Shown piece after piece: positions 1-9,698 of a DNA stretch of 22,740 nucleotides. Source of the DNA: Amanita rubescens (lineage: Eukaryota; Basidiomycota; Agaricomycetes; Agaricales; Amanitaceae). Below the pieces are notes generated by a model, which was not told the origin of the DNA, made no database searches, and worked only from the letters and a program-made list of their open reading frames with translations. The DNA lies in contig WION01000722.1 of assembly GCA_015039365.1 (NCBI GenBank), positions 1 through 22,740 on the forward strand, given 5' to 3'. Within the stretch, counting starts at the first letter, position 1. Each line of letters begins with the position of its first letter. The translations under genes and the position numbers were made by a program.

Positions 1-1067
1 CTGAGCTGAGTCTCCTCAATATGCAAATTAAATGATGTTTTTTAATACCTCGTCCTCGGCATAGACATCCAGAACGCGTCCTTGCTCTTTAAGAAACCTT
101 CAGGGGGTGGGTTATTTAAGGTTCTATACGTACCCTCTCAGCATTCGCCGAACGTCCTTGCCGAGTTCCTCGAAGCTTCGCTCATCTTCTCGTCAAAGTA
201 ACATTGATACATCATTTTTGGATAGTCTTTGACGATGCTAGAAATGGCCATAAAGGTTTCTGCAGGGGGGATATACTGAAAAAGTAAGTTCAGTAGATCG
301 TTCTGGATTGGAGGGACGAGGTTGAACTGACGGGGATGCAACACCGATGACAGCACTTGTAATGTCTGGCCTTGATCGAGCTGCTTCGTAGCATATTTGA
401 GAACCCCAATCGTGCCTATTAACCAATAAATTAGAGCTGGAACTATTCGTGAATGAACGAGTCACGCACCCCATGCAAATCGCCTTCTCCACTCCCGCGT
501 GCTTCAAGATACAATCCAAGTCGTTGACCATATCAAACAACGTTCCGGACGACCTTGTGTTTTCAGGATGCGTTGACTTTCCGAACCCACGAAGAGACGG
601 AACTATAAGACGATAATCGTCCTATTCGCTCCAGTCAAATTCCACACCTCAAGAGGAGCCTGATGAGCTTGCCTTGAATTCTTCAATTTGATACGACCAA
701 GTTGACCAATCAGCGGGCCACCCGTGAACCATGAGTATGGTAGTTCTCGCAGTGGGGGTTGATGTCGACATAGTCTGCATCAACCGCAGTCCGGGCCAAA
801 ACGCAAAATGAACGTCAACGAAGCATAAGCTTATGACCACTCTTGGAAGCCAATAGCATCGAGCTTACGTAGTCGGATTTGTACGTGCTCCTCGTCAACG
901 ACGTCGAACCCTGTACCAGTCGATGAGGGCGACACAGTCCTCTTTATAGCATTGCAAGTGGCAATCTTGCTAGCGGTTGCTTCGTATGCACGTGGATTGA
1001 ACTGTCCAGCGCTAACGTAGGTTATGAGAGAGATGGCGTTGAAAAATGTGAGGGCTTTCGCTCTCAT
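1..1067 (-). pseudogene. Epoxide hydrolase (alpha/beta-hydrolase fold), decayed, 3' end outside window
   Basis: This is a relic of a fungal soluble-type epoxide hydrolase, which would open epoxides to diols. Four exons can be read: 1067-869, 774-673, 621-470, and from 415 down. The N-terminus is hydrophobic and signal-like. Family landmarks are HYVDINP, the oxyanion-hole motif HGWP, PSLRGFGKS, and HDWGS, whose Asp is the nucleophile; the acid and His of the triad lie beyond position 1. The introns are 775-868 (GT-AG), 622-672 (GC-AG) and 416-469 (GT-AG). Around 300-370 another intron or a frame change joins HDWGSQICYEAARSRPDI to YIPPAETF. Frame breaks occur at the C5 run (754-758, one extra C), near 177 (one base missing), near 133-136 (one extra G) and near 80 (one base missing), judged by family residues resuming in the next frame. 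The product is probably non-functional unless these are read errors. Confidence 0.75.
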
Positions 1068-2171
1068 ATCGGTTGCTGAGTACGATAATAATAATCAGGG
1101 TGCCGACTTAGCCGAGAATACCGGCTACTAATTGTCAAAATACGTTATTCCCATACTTGTTACAGATATAAATCGCGATCGTAATATAATACATCATCAT
1201 GTCGAAGTGAATGGAAATGATCAAATCTCGGCAACACATCTTTACCAGTAATTGTGATTCCAGCCTTCTTCAAGGCTACGACTCTTTCATCGTCATCTTT
1301 AACCGAATCACAAATTATAATCTCCCTCAAAACGGTGATCTTTTCTCTCCAACTACAACAATCTTTGATCAACTGGTCGACCACTTCCCTTTCGTTTTTC
1401 CGCCATTTTGATGATTTCCGTGGGATCGGAGACGCGTTTAATATGCAACTTTCGAAGAAAGCGCCCGAGCGTTCCGTTTGACAAACCCACGATAGCTTCA
1501 GTATCCATGATGGCACATTCCGGAAGTTGCAATGAGCGTAGCATAGGTGCATTCTCTAGTATAGAAGAGGCCAATAGTTCAGCCGGCTCTTTGTCCCGGA
1601 CGATAAGTACAAATTCTTGAAGTCGATCGAGATTGTGCTGTTGCTTGATAGCCTTGAGAGTTTCGGGCGTCCAGGACCTAAAGTCCAACACGAACCTGGT
1701 AAGAGCTGGGGAACGCAAAACTGCGAATGACCTCGCTGCACCGGTTCGGATTGCCATCGATCATCTTCAGTGTGAAATTCTGTAGGTTGGGAACGGAAAA
1801 AGTGGGCAGCGGGTCTGTTCGGCTCGCGTAAATGACACAAATGAGTTGCCGTAGATTCGGCATTTGGCGTAATAAGTCGGTGATAATGGGAAGACGGAAG
1901 CAGTCAAGACAGAAAAGGAATCCAAAACACTCCAGTTGATGCCAAGGCAGAGAAATACGTTTGAGCAAGTCAGAGAAGTCAACATTGGGGTTCACGCCAG
2001 AGAACCTCACAGACCGAAGTCGGGTAAAGAATGGTTTGTCGAAATTACAGTTATAATAATGTAATTCGAGCGTAAGACTAAGCTCTTCGAGGTTGGGAAA
2101 TGCAGTATCAGGCAATCCGCACAGTTCTCCGACTTGATATGGTCCAACCAGCCTGATATGAAGTCCCCGCA

Positions 2172-3480
2172 ACCTATGGTTGTGGGTTTTACGAAGCGGC
2201 TTCTCTATCCCAAAATGCAAAATCACATGACGTTTCGCACGATCTCGTGTATCGGACCGTTCCATCCGCCGGCTCGAGAAATCTAGGAGCATCTTCCTCC
2301 ACGTTAACTCTGTCTCCCCACCCGTAATATCAAATACAAGACGTCCCCGTCCCCTTTGGCCTCCTGTCCATATGTTTGGTCTCCATGACCGGATGCCGTC
2401 GTTCCTGTCGATTTCAATGAGTAGTAGAACAATGCGTGAGTTTCAGTCATTTTAATTTTCTTCGTCCATTGATTGAAATTTGAGTGAGACATCACTCGAG
2501 GAGGGAGGTGCTATCCACGAATCGACGGCCCAGAAGGAATCTCCCACGTTGACGGGCGTATCAGTTGAAAACCGTTTGCGGAGTACAGGCACGAGCAACG
2601 CCGCTGAACATCTTCGATACCAACCACCACCATTCGCTATATCCTGGTCTGGTCTTTTTTCACTCAAATAGGTCCCTGAATTCTAGATTGTATCAAAATG
2701 GCTCTGACCCCGTCGCGCCCACCTGGTGTCCTCTTTCTGGATGAGCATAGGCCTATCCATGTAGATGCTTCCGTCTACTATGGTGTCTTACTCGCACAAG
2801 AACCTACAGCACGGTAACGTGTTTCCTTGACATTTATTTCTCTGTACTCACGGCTTTCGCTGCACAAGTCTCATATTCACGGGTATAGGCCAAAGAAGCC
2901 TCACCTTCATGCCTTTGTACATCAGTATCCATTCCGACAAGCATGCTACATGATCTCGTTCACTGCAACATGATTGTGACGAGTAATACGTACCGCGTCT
3001 GTTTCGGCATCGCAACGCAATGCCTCATCCAGTCTGCAGCGTATTCCGGGAGCGTGGCCGTACGGAACAACGTGCGTAGTATGGTTGACTGATGTACGTG
3101 TTATCCTGAACAACACCTTTCCTACTTAAATAGTGATTACAAGAGAGGAGGCATGTCGCATCCCTGGCATCCATCCCCGGGAGTCTGGTCAGGAGAGACG
3201 ACCATAACGTGTTTCATGCAATTAATCTAGCTCATGTCTCCGTATTCCACTGTCGCTGACGACTTTTCGTGTCGACAAAGTAAAGGATACGCTCGTTGGT
3301 GACACTGACATGTTATACAGCATCACTTCGATATATGCCGCACATTGCACGAACCACATGGACACTTTGCAGACGTAACACGACCATAAAAACATTTAGT
3401 TCACAATATGGCCTGTATACTTATGTATATGAAAATGGATTGTGAAAACCGTTGCGGGTTTTGCCGCGCAAGCGGGCGTA
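2172..3480. mobile_element. Insertion of about 1.3 kb inside F-box copy A
   Basis: Copies B and C are continuous where copy A is interrupted, so this stretch is extra DNA. Its two ends carry an imperfect direct repeat in the same orientation: 2179-2200 (GTTGTGGGTTTT then AAGCGG) and 3451-3475 (GTTGCGGGTTTT then AAGCGGG). A small palindrome, GCAACC-TAT-GGTTGC, lies at the low-coordinate end. I see no clear terminal inverted repeats, transposase or reverse transcriptase. Short similar flanks (TTAACTC and ACTTCATATC around the lost site) might be a worn target duplication. GGGTTTTGCGGG-like subterminal motifs recall hAT-type non-autonomous elements, but that is inference. Inside are two open minus-strand blocks (2667-2452 and 2442-2172) and a short plus-strand ORF from 2698, none recognised. 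Confidence 0.55.
2698..3040 (+). other. Possible short gene or captured exon inside the insertion
   Basis: An ATG in good context (tcaaaATGG) at about 2698 opens a frame beginning MALTPSRPPGVLFLDEH and including VYYGVLLAQEP. It ends at a plausible donor, CG|GTAACG, near 2816. A candidate acceptor (GGTATAG) near 2889 would let the frame continue for about 28 residues (PKKPHLHAFVHQYPF...) to a TGA. The protein is not recognised and the splice model is weak; it may be a gene fragment carried by the insertion or chance. Confidence 0.2.
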
Positions 3481-4059
3481 AGGAGTTAATTTTTTTAACT
3501 TGATGGGTGAAAGGATCCTTTCTAGAACACCGTCACATGGACGGCGCATTTGAAGTGACAGTGCAACAGGAGTGTCTCCTGCTCGCAAAATCCATTGCTG
3601 GTTAAGTTGCACGGAACGGTTGAAACTGTCGAGGATTTCGCTCGGAACTTGGCGGACAGAATTGGGGGCATACGTAACGGTGTTGTTCCAGAGTTCAGGT
3701 ATACAAAGTGCGACTGTCCGCCAGCGTGAACATACGTGGAACAAAACAAGTTGAGGAGGTATCTGATTTGTGGGGATAGGAAGCTCCACAGGTCCATAAT
3801 CTAGCGCGAGTAGAATGAATATTTCGCCGAGGATTTCGTTTGGGAGAAGTTTATGAGGCGAAAGCGCGATCTCGAAACGAATAAGGTCTTCCTTAATCGC
3901 TTCTTTCTCTTCCAACAGCTGAGCACTGACAAGCTCACGCTCGATACTCTCCAACGCTTCGCGTTTTTGAATTATAAGCCTGCGAATAATATTTGCCTCG
4001 TTCTGTACGTGGAGCCGGTTATTCTGTCCGACATCGGCCAAATCAGAGTGTTCGTTCAT

Positions 4060-4731
4060 CTGTATTCACGTAAGTTAAGCGTCTATGTTACTTTATATAT
4101 GAAGCCTCACCGTAACTGCTTTATACCTCGGCTAACCGATGGCAACGAAGGTATGAAGTGTGTGACGTGTGACGTGTGACTTGAGAGATTCTCTTGTCTC
4201 CCGCTTTCCGTTTCCTCAACCTGCATGTCCTTGTGTTTTTTCAACAACAAGTGTACTTCTCTCAACCTTGCGCTGGCAGCGGAATGCTGGACTCTGCGAT
4301 TGGAGATGCTGACGTCTACACTTCCATTCGCAGCAACTATTTCTCGTACACTGTGCCCAAGATCGACAGGCATCAGGCTGTAGGATCTTTGCAGAACCAC
4401 CGCGAGGCTTGCGACATGACTACCCCTGGGTAAATATCGTGCAGAGCAGGAAAGCTGTTGTTCGTCTGACTCATTATTCTGTCGGGTTAATCGCACCCAG
4501 GACAGACCGCTGGTCACCAAGACATCGTGTCATCTGTCGTCACAGCCCAGTCACCAGGTAGGGAATCAGTATTTATCGAGTTATAATTTACGCTGACACT
4601 TCGCAACAGTTAGCGATGTCCAAGCCCAAGGCTGGCCAAGTCTCTGGGTAGTGGGTAGCATTTCTTATCTTATCAAGACATCTTTAATCGTGTTCAACGA
4701 TATGAAACGGAATGATGATCATGCTCGGTGA
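4060..4731. other. Intergenic: promoter of F-box copy A and duplicated 3' flank of copy B
   Basis: The part next to 4060 is similar to the upstream DNA of copies B and C and carries a tandem GTGAC motif at 4159-4180. From about 4190 to 4730 the sequence matches the 3' flank of copy C (about 9400-9700), including CTGGTCACCAAGAC, GTCACAGCCCAGTCACCAGG and TTATAATTTACGCTGAC. Copy B has roughly 200 bp (about 4280-4490) absent from copy C. The flank was therefore duplicated together with the gene. The long minus-strand frame here (4520-4107) shows no family features. Confidence 0.6.
4159..4180 (-). promoter_or_regulatory. Tandem GTGAC/GTCAC motif upstream of F-box copy A
   Basis: Three tandem GTGTGAC units lie about 100 bp upstream of the copy A start codon. 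Comparable arrays sit upstream of copy C (11241-11263, GTGACAT repeated) and copy B (6308-6325, GTGTGACTGTGAC). Read on the gene strand this is repeated (C)GTCAC, which contains the half-site recognised by CREB/ATF-type bZIP factors. Its conservation beside three copies fits a promoter element, but shared descent of the duplicate explains it equally well. Confidence 0.35.
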
Positions 4732-6225
4732 TTATTGATACACGTCTGTGATTGTGATGCCAATCTCCTTCAAGGCTATGACCCTTTCATCGTCATCTTT
4801 AACCGAATCACAAATTATAATCTCCCTCAAAACGGTGATCTTTTCTCTCCAACTACAACCATCTTTGATCAACTCGTCGACCACTTCCTTTCGTTTTTCC
4901 GCCATTTTAATGATTTCCGTGGGATCGGAGACGTGTTTAATATGCAACTTTCGAAGAAAGCGCCCGAGGGTTCCATTTGATAAACCCGCGATAGCTTCAG
5001 TATCCATGATGGCACATTCCGGAAGTTGCAATGAGCGTAGCATAGGTGCATTCTCTAGTATAGAAGAGGCCAATAGTTCGGCCGGCTCTTTGTCCCGGAC
5101 GATAAGTACAAATTCTTGAAGTCGATCGAGATTGTGCTGCTGCTTGATAGCCTTGAGAGTTTCGGGTGTCCAGGACCTTGGCAAGTCCAACACGAACCTG
5201 GTGAGAGCTGGGAACGCAAAACTGCGAATGACCTCGCTGCACCGCTCCGGATAGCCATCGATCATCCTCAGTGTGAGATTCTGTAGATTAGAAAGGGATA
5301 ATGTTGGCAATATTGGGCGTGTACCGAATGGATCAATGTCACAAATGAGTTGTCGTAAATTTGGCATTTGACGTAAGAAGTCGATGATAATGGGAAGAAT
5401 GAAGCAGTCAAGAGTGAAAAGAAATCCAAAACACTGCAGCTGATGCCAAGGCAGAGAAAGTTGTTCGAAAAAGCCAGGTAAGTCATTCAGATAACCATCG
5501 TTGTCCACGTCAGAGAACGTCACGGAGTGAAGTCGGGTAAAGAATGGTTTGTCGAAATTACACTCATAATAATATAATCCGAGTGTAAGACTAAGCTCTT
5601 CGAGGTCGGGCAATGCAGTATCAGGCAATCCGCACAGCTCTGTGACTTGAAATTCAAATAAATCGAGATGGAGTTTTTTCACTTTGATGGGTGAAAGGAT
5701 TCCTTCTAGAACGCCGTCACATGGATGGTATAGGTGAAGTGACAGCGCAACAGGAATGTCTCCTGCTCGCAGGATCCATTGCTGGTTAAGTTGCACGGAA
5801 CGGTTGAAACTGTCGAGGACTTCGCTATGGCTGCGGAAAGAATTGGGGACACACGTCACGGTGTTGTTCCACAGTTCAGGTATCCGAAGTGCGACTGTCC
5901 GCCAGCGTGAACATACGTGGGACAAAAGAAGTTGAGGTGTCTTATTTGTGGGGATAGGGAGCGCCACAGGTCCATAATCTAGCGAGAGTAGAATGAATAT
6001 TTCGCCGAGGATTTCGTTTGGGAGAAGTTTATGAGGCGAAAGCGCGATCTCGAAACGAATAAGGTCTTCCTTAATCGATTCTTTCTCTTCCAACAGCTGA
6101 GCACTGACAGGCTCGCGCTCGATATTCTCCAACGATTGGTGTTGCCTATGAATAATATTTGTCTCATTCTGTACATGGAGCTGGTTAGTCCGTCCGACAT
6201 TGGCCAAATCAAAGTGTTCGTCCAT
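4732..6225 (-). CDS. F-box-like protein with leucine-rich C-terminal region, copy B (intact)
   Basis: This single-exon gene of 497 residues is the only undamaged copy of the local trio. Residues 28-60 form a charged helical or coiled-coil stretch. Residues 61-122 are an F-box-like domain (LLPNEILGEIF, then LSHVCSRWRTVAL and PELWNN). From about 180 on there are irregular leucine-rich segments (LPDLEELSLTL, MPNLRQLI, NLQNLTL, APMLRSLQLPE). Proteins of this layout are a large family in Agaricomycetes. By the general role of F-boxes they should link SKP1 of an SCF ubiquitin ligase to a target bound by the leucine-rich part; the target is unknown. The start at 6225 matches copy A (MDEH versus MNEH). 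Relative to A and C it lacks six residues in the helix and has a slightly longer C-terminus (ITDVYQ). The upstream flank shares the GTGAC motif with the other copies. Confidence 0.9.
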   Translation of the reverse strand: MDEHFDLANVGRTNQLHVQNETNIIHRQHQSLENIEREPVSAQLLEEKESIKEDLIRFEIALSPHKLLPNEILGEIFILLSLDYGPVALPIPTNKTPQLLLSHVCSRWRTVALRIPELWNNTVTCVPNSFRSHSEVLDSFNRSVQLNQQWILRAGDIPVALSLHLYHPCDGVLEGILSPIKVKKLHLDLFEFQVTELCGLPDTALPDLEELSLTLGLYYYECNFDKPFFTRLHSVTFSDVDNDGYLNDLPGFFEQLSLPWHQLQCFGFLFTLDCFILPIIIDFLRQMPNLRQLICDIDPFGTRPILPTLSLSNLQNLTLRMIDGYPERCSEVIRSFAFPALTRFVLDLPRSWTPETLKAIKQQHNLDRLQEFVLIVRDKEPAELLASSILENAPMLRSLQLPECAIMDTEAIAGLSNGTLGRFLRKLHIKHVSDPTEIIKMAEKRKEVVDELIKDGCSWREKITVLREIIICDSVKDDDERVIALKEIGITITDVYQ

Positions 6226-6548
6226 TTGTCTTCATGTAAGTTAAGCATCTATGCCTAATAGATGAACTTTATTCGGACCTTCGAATTGCCCCAGCTAGGT
6301 GAGCGATTGACGTGTGACTGTGACTTAAAAGTAGACTCTCACAGCTGAAGCGCTGATCAATGGACTGCGAAATATGAAGAACCTTCATACTCACAATTCT
6401 ATTGTACGTTCCTTCGAATTCTCAGCATAATTCTCTCATAATATAAAACATTCAAGTCGCATCCAGTCACAAAATTCCGCATATGCTCTTGGGAATCCAA
6501 GCGAATGCCTGTCGCATATATATACACGACATAAGCAATGCTCCTGAT
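6226..6548. other. Intergenic: copy B promoter
   Basis: The first 100 bp is the upstream region of the minus-strand F-box copy B; GGACCTTCGAATTG at about 6275 is shared with the upstream of copy C near 11205. The GTGAC motif lies at 6308-6325. An A/T-rich stretch (ataatataaaac) lies near 6436-6447. Nothing else was recognised. Confidence 0.5.
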
Positions 6549-6840
6549 TACATACCTACGAAAGGGTCGAGATCAAGTTCATTGGCACCCTCAACAGCAC
6601 TTACCGTTCCAGCCTCATCCGCTCGAACGTCGATGTATGCTACAATGATGGATTCTTTGTGGATCGAGATCAAAAATGGGAGAAGTTGGGCTATGGTCGA
6701 GGCATTGCGCATTGCGCAGCTTATGTCTACAAGGTCAGCATTCACCTCCGTCTCCACCCAACGTGTACAGGCATGTCCTACGAGAAACTTTATCCTTCGG
6801 ATCCTAAGAAGGCATTATCTATTATCGTGCTGTATTACCC
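6549..6840 (+). pseudogene. Unidentified coding relic (two open blocks joined by an intron-like gap)
   Basis: A coding-like frame at about 6558-6735 reads YERVEIKFIGTLNSTYRSSL, then NVDVCYNDGFFVDRDQKWEK and GIAHCAAYVYK. It ends at a plausible GTCAGC donor. After an acceptor at about 6770 (TGTACAG) it would continue MSYEKLYPSDPKKALSIIVL to a stop at 6842. There is no convincing start codon. I do not recognise the family. It may be the 5' part of the YPP1-like relic downstream or a separate fragment. Confidence 0.35.
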
Positions 6841-6899
6841 TTGATCAGCGTCGCTGCTACCGAGTTTTCGTTCAGTCCACTTGCTCCACCCTCGCAAGC

Positions 6900-7830
6900 G
6901 TCTGGCGCAAAATCAGAGCCAACACCATTCCTGAGGTTCCGGGAGCCGTGGCGGGCCATCGTCATAAGTGCGCGGACCAACAATTTTCTCCTCGAAGATG
7001 TGGAAAACGCTGAACCAGAGGAAAGTCTATGGACGTGGCTCAAACACTATTCGAGATGCAGCATCAACTGGCCATCAGACTTTCGGACAGCTCATCGATC
7101 AACGATATCTGTGATCTATCTTCGAGCATTAGCAATAGAACACGGACGATGTCATCATTCATTCATCCATGCCGGTGACGAGTCCTGTATCGTCTCGGGC
7201 GAAGAAGGTGCCCCTGGTTGGAAGAAGTACGTTCGCTTATCGTAGTATCTTGAACATCACCACAAAATATCCTCGTGCAGGCAAGCACAATAACAAGGTT
7301 GAAGACTTCGTAAACCTGTGCACAGCGATATGGGAATCGGTAGCAGCTATTGGAGAACATGCCAACTGGTTTATCGATGTAAGTCACCTTCTCACTGATT
7401 CAGTTCCAGATGCTAACATTGACTTTTAGACTATGTGGTGGGCGACGCGCCTGACATTCAATTCACCTCGGGTACTGAGGCATATGACTCGCCTTCTGTT
7501 CCTGTCTGGGGACACATCGCTGGGAAAGCGTACCCTTAAAGTTCATGCTCGAGCCGTCGGGAAAGCATGGCCGACGCAAGGCGCTCAAATGTGCGAAGAA
7601 ACGGATACAAACGAAAATTGGGTCGAATTGCTTGTCTTTGGTGTACGCATGTTATGCAAGGCGGCTGTCTCTGCCCCTGGTGCAAGGACGCGCGAGACGC
7701 AGGGGGATTGGATACAGGTGAAGAGAAACACCACAATACAAGGGTTGCAGCCATATATACGCCTGCAATACCAGCAGAGATGCGAGTCAGGCGCAACACG
7801 GTAGAAAAGATTATGGCATTGACATTCTAG
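6900..7830 (+). pseudogene. YPP1: Fragment resembling YPP1/TTC7-type PI4-kinase scaffold (fungal 'filamentation protein')
   Basis: Successive segments resemble the middle of the basidiomycete YPP1/TTC7-like TPR protein, which in yeast holds the Stt4 PI 4-kinase complex at the plasma membrane. These are FRTAHRSTISVIYLRALA (about 7080-7135), YRSILNITTKYPRAG and NKVEDFVNLCTAIWE (about 7240-7335), WWATRLTFNSPRVLRHMTRL (about 7436-7495), LFLSGDTSLGKRTL, and NWVELLVFGVRMLCKAA (about 7616-7665). One textbook intron survives at 7379-7429 (GTAAGT, branch TGCTAAC, TTTTAG). The first segment lies in a different frame from the rest. After about 7690 the frame shifts (ARDAGGLDTGEE continues in another frame) and coding ends. 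Both ends are missing, so this is a relic. The assignment rests on remembered family wording and is moderate. Confidence 0.5.
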
Positions 7831-7896
7831 TGGAGTTATTTTACATACCCCGAAATTCCTGTTTCGGGATCCACCCTACCAGTTGCTGATCTGTGT

Positions 7897-8936
7897 TTAA
7901 GCTGCTGCGGTTGGGAATTTCACTGCTCCGACCACTATCTTCTGATAATGGAGACCCTCAGATGTTTTGCTGATCTTCAACACATCATTACGCTGATGAA
8001 AGGGAACGGAAGCCTGTAAAATCCAATAAGAGACTGGAAAATTGAAGCAGTAGATTACTGACCCCTGGCATTCGGCGCCAGATCCCCACTAGTCGCTCCT
8101 CTGATACAGATGCAGTTACAAAACGCATTTCTCCGGGCTTATTGGTCAGAGTGTAGAGTTTCGGGTTACTTTTGTTATCGAGTACGATGACATCATAATG
8201 TCCCTCTTTATGCATTGGCAAAAGCTACACCAGGCACATGTGAGATATGTAAAAAATTGGTGAAAATTAGTGATTAACTTCTGGTGGCAATCTGCCCCAA
8301 GTGCCCTCAAAACCAATTGGAGGAGGCCCTGCAGGTTTGCCATCAATCCCGTTAGATAACTTGAGCGCCGTAGTTCGAACATATCCATAATAACATTCGA
8401 TCTCTCTTCTTGAACCATAGTAGAACGTCACTTGATTGGAACGATCGTCAAATGGGACATCAGACTGTGAAGTCCAGTAAGCCTCAGAGGTTATAGAATT
8501 TCGGTAGACAACTCACGCTTAGCATCGGCCGCCAGTCGTCCAGGATTCGCTCTGAGTTAAGAGCATTGAGGACATCTGGATGTGGTGTGCCACGCAATCC
8601 TTCCCCAGGTTTTTCGTTCAATTGGTGAAACGTTATAGAACCGTCGTGATGAATCTCGAAAACATCGTTAATGAACCTTTCATCCACACCCTCAGAACCT
8701 TGATTGGCATCCCCTTTCGGTATTCGGTAAAACCAACGCAAACCAGTTGGCAATGATCGAAGAAGATGAGGAAATAACAATGGTCGCTGGTCCTGAACGC
8801 GATCGTAATGTTTTTGGTCCTTATAATCAGGAAGAAGGGGAATGGCGACTACAGAAGTGCCGAGCAAGAAAAAAAGCAGCATATGCAAGAACAACATGAT
8901 GGGAAAGGAGACCAGCTCTTGGATCGAATCAATCAT
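7897..8936 (-). CDS. Unknown protein with N-terminal hydrophobic segment, four exons
   Basis: A clean gene model of four exons, 8936-8517, 8464-8279, 8224-8063 and 8013-7897, gives 294 residues. Its three introns of 49-54 bp start GTGAGT, GTTAAT and GTCAGT, all end in AG, and all fall between codons (phase 0). After MIDSIQELVSF there is a long hydrophobic run (LFLHMLLFFLLGTSVVAIPLL), a signal peptide or membrane anchor, so the rest is probably extracytoplasmic. The remainder has no motif I can name. It is rich in aromatic residues and Gly/Pro in exon 2 (VTFYYGSRREIECYYGYVRT, GPPPIGFEGTWGRLPPE) and continues KEGHYDVIVLDNKSNPKLYT. The reading frame is undamaged, unlike many neighbours, which suggests a working gene. 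The function is unknown. Confidence 0.75.
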
Positions 8937-9698
8937 TGAATCAAGGTTTTATTGTGTTTTTCTGACGACCTGATGAGCCGGAAAGTGAAAAAAAATGCGC
9001 ATCGGAGTTGTCCGGCCACGCACCACGCATCATGCATCATGGTTACTAGATCATGATGTTGATAGGCCAACTAGACTTGTTACCAGCCGTCTATACTAAA
9101 ACAAATTGAAGATGAAACAAACATATATGGCAACTCGGAAGGGCTAGCTCAGATTTCGAATCACCCGCACAGGACTTGTGACTCAAAAAATTCTCTTGTA
9201 TATCCTTCTGTCTCAGGGCCCCGGCCGGAACATCAGCCCAAAGGTCGTTTTGGGGCCTTGCTGTCGGCCCAAATGTGTCCGTACCCATGACCCAGCCTTC
9301 ATAACCTATGTACATGTTGATAACCGCTAATACACCTACTTCTGCTTCATTTCTCTCCGTCTGAAGGCCGCCATTGCACTATGATCATCAAAATTTCTTC
9401 TGTCTCCCAGTCCCCCGCATCTCCTCAACCTGCATTGTTGTCCTTGCGTTTCTCGACAACAAGTGTGCCACTGTGCCTGGCTGCTGGTCACCAAGACGTT
9501 GTCTGTCGTCACAGCCCAGTCACCAGGAATCAGTATTTATCCGATATCGAGTTATAATTTACGCTGACGTGCTGCCCTTTTCGCAAGAGTCAGCGATGTC
9601 CAGGGTAGCATCTCTCTTATCTTATTTAATCGTGTTCAACGATATATTACATACCAGCCTCCTTTGAATGTCGATGTGAAACGGAATAATGGTCGTGC
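8937..9698. other. Intergenic: upstream of the unknown gene and 3' flank of F-box copy C
   Basis: 8937-9100 is the upstream region of the minus-strand gene. 9091-9315 holds a 74-codon minus-strand frame without a recognised family. From about 9395 to 9698 the sequence repeats the 3' flank of F-box copy B (about 4190-4730), with shared blocks such as CTCAACCTGCAT, CTGGTCACCAAGAC and AATCGTGTTCAACGATAT. No other gene is supported. Confidence 0.5.

Larger units (their letters stand above)
1160..4059 (-). pseudogene. F-box-like protein, copy A: split by an insertion and frameshifted
   Basis: This is a broken paralogue of the intact copy at 4732-6225. The N-terminal half (4059 to about 3480) keeps the coiled coil and the F-box-like domain (LPNEILGEIF, VCSRWRTVAL, PELWNN). 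It aligns with copy B to SPIKLKKL, then runs into about 20 unrelated residues and a stop at 3421. Homology resumes at about 2170 with the leucine-rich part (YQVGELCGLPDTAF) and continues to 1160. Two further single-base insertions break the C-terminal half: a G4 run at 1708-1711 where copy B has G3, and an extra C near 1387-1389. In both cases the next frame continues the family sequence. A 3-nt deletion at about 1680 is in frame. A truncated 212-residue protein with a whole F-box could still be made from 4059. Confidence 0.85.

Noticed and set aside
831..1067. A free-standing 78-residue protein
   Set aside because: It is exon 1 of the epoxide hydrolase; the GTAAGC donor at 868 removes its last residues and the next exon continues HYVDINP.
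2172..3480. LTR retrotransposon or Helitron
   Set aside because: No long terminal repeats, no reverse transcriptase or helicase, and no CTRR hairpin end was seen.
4107..4520. 137-codon minus-strand frame between F-box copies A and B
   Set aside because: It lies in the duplicated 3' flank of copy B; copy C lacks about 200 bp of the corresponding region and shows no matching frame, and there are no motifs.
9091..9315. 74-codon minus-strand frame
   Set aside because: No family or splice context; could be chance.
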